DNA of 8,556 nucleotides from an uncultured Oscillospiraceae bacterium (GTDB taxonomy: Bacteria; Bacillota; Clostridia; Oscillospirales; Oscillospiraceae), in the NCBI GenBank assembly GCA_910579595.1, contig CAJTVM010000108.1, positions 1 through 8,556 on the forward strand. Reading direction: 5' to 3'. The notes below the pieces were generated by a model. That model was not told where the DNA came from, did no database searches, and saw only the letters and a list, made by a program, of their open reading frames with translations. The position numbers were made by a program, and so were the translations under genes. This document shows positions 5,837-8,556 of this stretch, one piece after another (within the stretch, counting starts at the first letter, position 1; each line of letters begins with the position of its first letter).

Positions 5837-6283
5837 TTAGCTGCCGGCACGGACACGGACGGTCAGGCCGTCCAGGGGAAGCTCCTTGAAGCCGGCCAGG
5901 TAATAATCCCGCCCATCGTGTTCCACTATGGTCTGGCTCCAGTAGGGCACGTCGCGGTATTCGTCCGTCACCAGGGCTTCAATGCCGCTGCGGCAGTCGT
6001 AGCAGCGGCCCTTCGCCGTGCGGTATTTCTCAGTGGTGTCTTTCCGCAGACGGCTGACCTCCGCGACGGGCCGGGTCAGGTAGGTGATGCGTTCCTGTAC
6101 GTCCGCCAGTTTCTCAGTGATGAACCGCAGCTCATCCCAGAGCAGGAGTTGTTCGCTGTCCCTGGTGTCGGGATCCAGGCCGCTGAGATCGCTGTATTCA
6201 AAGTAGGTTGACGCTTTGAGGAACCGGGTAATGCCTTGATTGAACTGGACGGCTTCCGCGAATATTTGCCGCAAATTGGCCAT
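5837..6283 (-). CDS. Small DUF5348-like protein upstream of repA
   Basis: A soluble protein of 148 residues starting at ATG 6283, with AAGGGAG 7 bases upstream; a TTG at 6310 in the same frame has no better site. Residues 1-90 are predicted mostly helical and charged. Residues 94-97 form CYDC. Residues 105-145 (TDEYRDVPYWSQ, EHDGRDYYLAGF, LPLDGLTVRVR) resemble the C-terminal part of DUF5348, a small domain common beside repA in clostridial conjugative elements; I recall this from the pattern and cannot verify it. The function is unknown; given its position it may act in replication control. It ends at a strong terminator, so it forms a unit separate from repA unless readthrough occurs. Confidence 0.75.
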   Translation of the reverse strand: MANLRQIFAEAVQFNQGITRFLKASTYFEYSDLSGLDPDTRDSEQLLLWDELRFITEKLADVQERITYLTRPVAEVSRLRKDTTEKYRTAKGRCYDCRSGIEALVTDEYRDVPYWSQTIVEHDGRDYYLAGFKELPLDGLTVRVRAGS

Positions 6284-6438
6284 ATGGCAACTCCCTTCTA
6301 TTCTGAACAAAATCCTTTACTTGTAGCTTTGGTCTTTCACTCCTCTCCCCAGAACATTTTTTAAATTTCGTCTTTTGGGTTATATATCTCCGCTACATCA
6401 GATATTTCTCACATTTCCCTCCTTAAAAATACAGAGAA
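6284..6438. other. AT-rich intergenic region without a gene
   Basis: This stretch is much richer in A+T than its surroundings. On the minus strand it carries AAGGAGG (6418-6424) followed three bases later by ATG-TGA, a start codon directly followed by a stop, and a TATATA (about 6380-6390) without a convincing -35. It should contain the promoter of the DUF5348-like gene, since a terminator-like repeat lies upstream, but I cannot place it. Confidence 0.4.
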
Positions 6439-6498
6439 AAAATAGGACTAAGCCAGCGCACCCCTTGCTGTAGGGTGTTTCTGATTTAGTCCTATTTT
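6439..6498. repeat. 60-bp inverted-repeat element with T-tract, at the broken end of the recombinase gene
   Basis: AAAATAGGACTAA (6439-6451) and TTAGTCCTATTTT (6486-6498) are perfect 13-bp arms around 34 bases, which contain a second small hairpin (CACCC/GGGTG). On the minus strand the outer stem runs into TTTTTT, so it can serve as a terminator for the recombinase remnant. It can also be read as the scar of a small mobile element. No clear target-site duplication flanks it. The stop codon of the broken recombinase is within the arm at 6448-6450. Confidence 0.65.
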
Positions 6499-6690
6499 AA
6501 CAGGCTCGTCGGCGTAAATGTCCACCAGCTTCCAGCCGTCATGGCCACCGATCTCCTCGGTGTATTTGCGGATCTGGGCGGCATAGGAATGCTTCTGGTC
6601 GGCGGAGTCGGAACTGACCCGGCAGTAGGCCGCCACCCGCAGGGTGACCGGCGTTTTCTCCCTGGGCGGTATCACTTTCACGTCTGCCAT
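6448..6690 (-). pseudogene. Serine recombinase, N-terminal fragment only
   Basis: The ORF starts at ATG 6690 with AGGAGG 8 bases upstream and encodes 80 residues. Residues about 18-60 (LRVAAYCRVSSDSADQKHSY, AQIRKYTEEI, WKLVDIYADE) are the start of the resolvase domain of large serine recombinases, with the nucleophilic serine in RVSS. In full-length relatives IYADE continues as GITGTS and the protein has several hundred residues. Here the sequence changes to PVKIGLNQKH and stops at 6448 inside the 60-bp inverted repeat. The remaining resolvase domain, the zinc ribbon and the coiled-coil region are all missing, so it cannot recombine DNA. Such enzymes move elements of this class. The preceding 49-codon ORF is the usual partner ORF in that position. 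The remnant suggests a dead element end or a junction between two elements. Confidence 0.85.
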
Positions 6691-6749
6691 CGCGGCCACC
6701 TCCTCTCGGTACCGACAACACTACCACGCTTTGGCCAGAATATCCAGCA

Positions 6750-6899
6750 CTATTCCCACACAGTTGCGGGGCGGTATCGCTCCACCACCAGCCCCTTGGC
6801 AACAGCCAGTTCCTCCGCGGAAAGAAAGCCCGCCTGGGCCATATGCTCCAAGATTCGCATCACCAAAATATAGCGCATCTCGCACTTTACATCGATCAT
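6750..6899 (-). CDS. 49-residue helical protein preceding the recombinase (SHOCT-like)
   Basis: ATG 6899 overlaps the stop of the helicase gene by 4 bases (ATGA), and the frame ends at TAG 6750-6752. The protein begins MIDVKCEMRYILVMRILEHM and continues AQAGFLSAEELAVAKGLVVE, ending RYRPATVWE. The pattern of a helix, then GFLSAEEL, then a second helix ending in RY.P resembles the SHOCT-like small proteins encoded directly before large serine recombinases in Tn1549-type elements, though this one is short. The overlap means translation is coupled to the helicase. The recombinase fragment begins 59 bases after its stop. The function is unknown; small ORFs in this position may regulate the recombinase. 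Confidence 0.75.
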   Translation of the reverse strand: MIDVKCEMRYILVMRILEHMAQAGFLSAEELAVAKGLVVERYRPATVWE

Positions 6900-8556
6900 G
6901 CGCAGCCCTCCCGGAAATAGTCCGGCCCTTTCACGCTGCGAATAAACTTTGCTACATCCTCCAGGCTGTCGGTGACCGGCATCTCCGGCAGGGCGGCCAG
7001 CACATCCTTGATGTAGCGCTTACCTTCGCTGGCCCGCTCATCCAGAATGGCCACCACGCAGGTGTCGGTCTCGGTGCGGATGGCCCGTCCGAAGCCCTGC
7101 TTCAGTTTGATCTGCATCTCCGGCACCACCACCGCCCGGATGAACAGCTGGAGGCTGGGGTGGTTCTCCCGCTCCTTCTCCTTCAGCGCGTCCGGGACGG
7201 CGAAGGGCAGGCGGGGGATGATCAGCAGGGACACGCAGTCGCCGGGAAAGTCGAAGCCCTCCCAGGCGGCCCCCGCCGCCAGCAGGACGCTCCCCGGATT
7301 GGCCTTGAACTGCTCTGCGGTGTGGATAGCGTTGCGGCCCATGGTGAACAGGGGGTAGCGCAACCCATGATCCGGCAGACGCTCTTTTACTGCCGACATG
7401 GCGGCGTAAGAGGTGAACAGCGCCAGGGCGTGGCCCTGGGCCGCGTCCAGCAGGGCGGCGATCTCTTTCGCCAGCTCGTCATAATAGGCCGCGCTTCTTT
7501 GCCTGGGCGGGAGCTGCGGTAAGTACAGCAGACAATTCCGCTGGTAATCGAAGGGTGACCGGGCCACGGACTCCGTGACCCGGCTGTCGGTGAGCAGGCC
7601 CGTTTTCTCCTTGAAGCGGCGAAAATCCTCGCCTACGGCCAGGGTGGCGGAGGTGAGGATAGCGGGCCGCTCCTGCCGCCAGAGCGTCTGGCGGAGCTGG
7701 GCGGTCAGATCGGAAATGGTGGCGCACAGCATGGTGCCGCCGTGGGCGTCATCCTCGGTGTAGAAGACCATATCCGGGTGGCCCTGGTGGAATAGGGACA
7801 CCGTAGAGGACACGCTGTTCAGCCGCCTGCGGGTGGCAGGCGTGAGCAGGCCGTGGAGCTGCCGGGCGATCACCGTCAGGCTCCGCTCCGGCGCAGCCAG
7901 CGATGTTTTGTAATGGGCGAACGGCCTGTCCGCCGGCGGGCGGTCCAGCTTCCGCAGCAGGGCCTTGGCGCTGTCGTTCAGGACTTCCGCTGCCAGCAGG
8001 AAGCGTTCCCCTCGCAGACTGTGGGTGAGCGCACGGATGTCCTCCGCAGCCAGGGTCACCCCGAACATCTGGCGGGCTGTCTCCGGCAGCTTGTGGGCCT
8101 CGTCCACGATGAGGGCGCAGGCGTCCGGCAGGATGGGCTTTCGCCCGCTGCCCCGGTGGATGGCGTCCGCCAGCAGCAGGTTGTGGTTGCAGATCTGGAA
8201 GAGATAGCGCCCGGAGTCACAGTCCTCCAAAAAGGCGCGATACCGGCAGCCCTCCCGTCCGCAGTCGCAGATCCGGGGGACGCAGACGCGCTCCCGGTCA
8301 TAGCCGCTGAGATGGGCCGCCTCGTCCATGTCAAGCTGCCCCCGCAGGGAGAGCAGGGCCGCTCCGGCTTTCCAGTTCTTCTTTTGAAGATCCAGTTGGC
8401 CCAGCCGCTGCTCCAGCCGCATATCGCAGACGTAGTGGGACTTCCCTTTGCGGATCACAGCCTGGAGGGGCTGTGTAATCATGCCGTCCTCCGCCAGCAG
8501 ACTGGACAGCAGGGGGAGATATTCGTCCCGTGCCGCGGTTTGGAGGGCAATGCTGG
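6896..8556 (-). CDS. DinG/XPD-like superfamily 2 DNA helicase (5' end outside window)
   Basis: An ATP-driven 5'-3' helicase of the DinG/XPD family, which unwinds DNA with the help of a 4Fe-4S cluster. The frame is open to the right edge: 24 residues (SIALQTAARDEYLPLL...) precede the methionine at 8482, so the start and the Walker A motif are outside the window. Numbering from that methionine: candidate cluster cysteines C19, C67, C72 and C79 (C74 and C88 nearby), NHNLLLAD (99-106), DEAH box VDEAHKL (126-132), motif III ILTSATL (275-281), motif V AAWEGFDFPG (405-414) and motif VI QGFGRAIR (462-469). The C-terminus KGPDYFREGCA is intact and its stop overlaps the next start as ATGA. It probably aids replication or transfer of the element, or was carried as cargo. 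It cannot be the chromosomal housekeeping copy if the surrounding element is mobile, but that is inference. Confidence 0.92.
   Translation of the reverse strand, partial: SIALQTAARDEYLPLLSSLLAEDGMITQPLQAVIRKGKSHYVCDMRLEQRLGQLDLQKKNWKAGAALLSLRGQLDMDEAAHLSGYDRERVCVPRICDCGREGCRYRAFLEDCDSGRYLFQICNHNLLLADAIHRGSGRKPILPDACALIVDEAHKLPETARQMFGVTLAAEDIRALTHSLRGERFLLAAEVLNDSAKALLRKLDRPPADRPFAHYKTSLAAPERSLTVIARQLHGLLTPATRRRLNSVSSTVSLFHQGHPDMVFYTEDDAHGGTMLCATISDLTAQLRQTLWRQERPAILTSATLAVGEDFRRFKEKTGLLTDSRVTESVARSPFDYQRNCLLYLPQLPPRQRSAAYYDELAKEIAALLDAAQGHALALFTSYAAMSAVKERLPDHGLRYPLFTMGRNAIHTAEQFKANPGSVLLAAGAAWEGFDFPGDCVSLLIIPRLPFAVPDALKEKERENHPSLQLFIRAVVVPEMQIKLKQGFGRAIRTETDTCVVAILDERASEGKRYIKDVLAALPEMPVTDSLEDVAKFIRSVKGPDYFREGCA

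Noticed and set aside
6317..6340. Seven-codon GTG ORF (MKDQSYK) before the DUF5348-like gene
   Set aside because: The purine-rich stretch touches the GTG with no spacing, and such short ORFs arise by chance in AT-rich DNA.
6644..7522. Plus-strand open frame of 292 codons opposite the helicase and recombinase
   Set aside because: It runs antisense to the helicase motifs V and VI and across the recombinase start, has no ribosome binding site and no domain pattern.

Overview
The window looks like part of an integrative and conjugative element (Tn1549/CTn-like) from a GC-rich gut clostridium, probably Oscillospiraceae or a relative. The basis is the gene set: a RepA_N/DUF6017 replication initiator, DUF3846, a PAPS-reductase-family protein, a sortase, a DUF5348-like protein and a serine recombinase preceded by a tiny ORF. 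G+C-rich coding sequence with strong AGGAGG ribosome binding sites and SigA-type promoter elements also fits a clostridium. No species can be named from the sequence alone. Every gene I can support is on the minus strand, so transcription runs from high to low coordinates.

Upstream block (8556 to about 6440): a DinG/XPD-like helicase, cut by the window edge, overlaps by 4 bases (ATGA) a 49-codon ORF. That ORF is followed by a serine recombinase broken off after about 60 recognisable residues. The break runs directly into a 13-bp inverted repeat with a T-tract, which acts as a terminator or is the scar of a small element. About 165 bases of AT-rich DNA without a gene follow.

Replication block (6283 to about 4200): a DUF5348-like protein ends at a strong intrinsic terminator. 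A second terminator-like hairpin lies just before the ribosome binding site of repA. The linker part of repA contains three related palindromic DNA motifs about 46-49 bp apart, in mixed orientation and different reading frames. These are candidate initiator binding sites of an origin lying inside the rep gene, as is known for RepA_N replicons. A DUF3846 protein follows, and its stop codon lies in another intrinsic terminator.

Cargo and surface block (4188 to 1): the PAPS-reductase-like gene appears broken at its start. Its P-loop is in an open frame with no usable start codon, and the frame could be restored by losing one base of a T7 run, which is the U-tract of the terminator. Next come an uncharacterised protein with an internal duplication, a secreted membrane-anchored protein and a sortase, packed with overlaps or gaps of 1 base or less at the last junctions. 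A well-formed promoter, with an operator-like dyad over the -35 and a tandem repeat over the -10, drives the last gene. That gene encodes a secreted protein with a copper-amine-oxidase-like stalk domain and a cysteine-peptidase-like domain, and it is cut by the left edge.

I found no tRNA, rRNA, CRISPR array or convincing plus-strand gene. There is no gene-free stretch above 300 bases.
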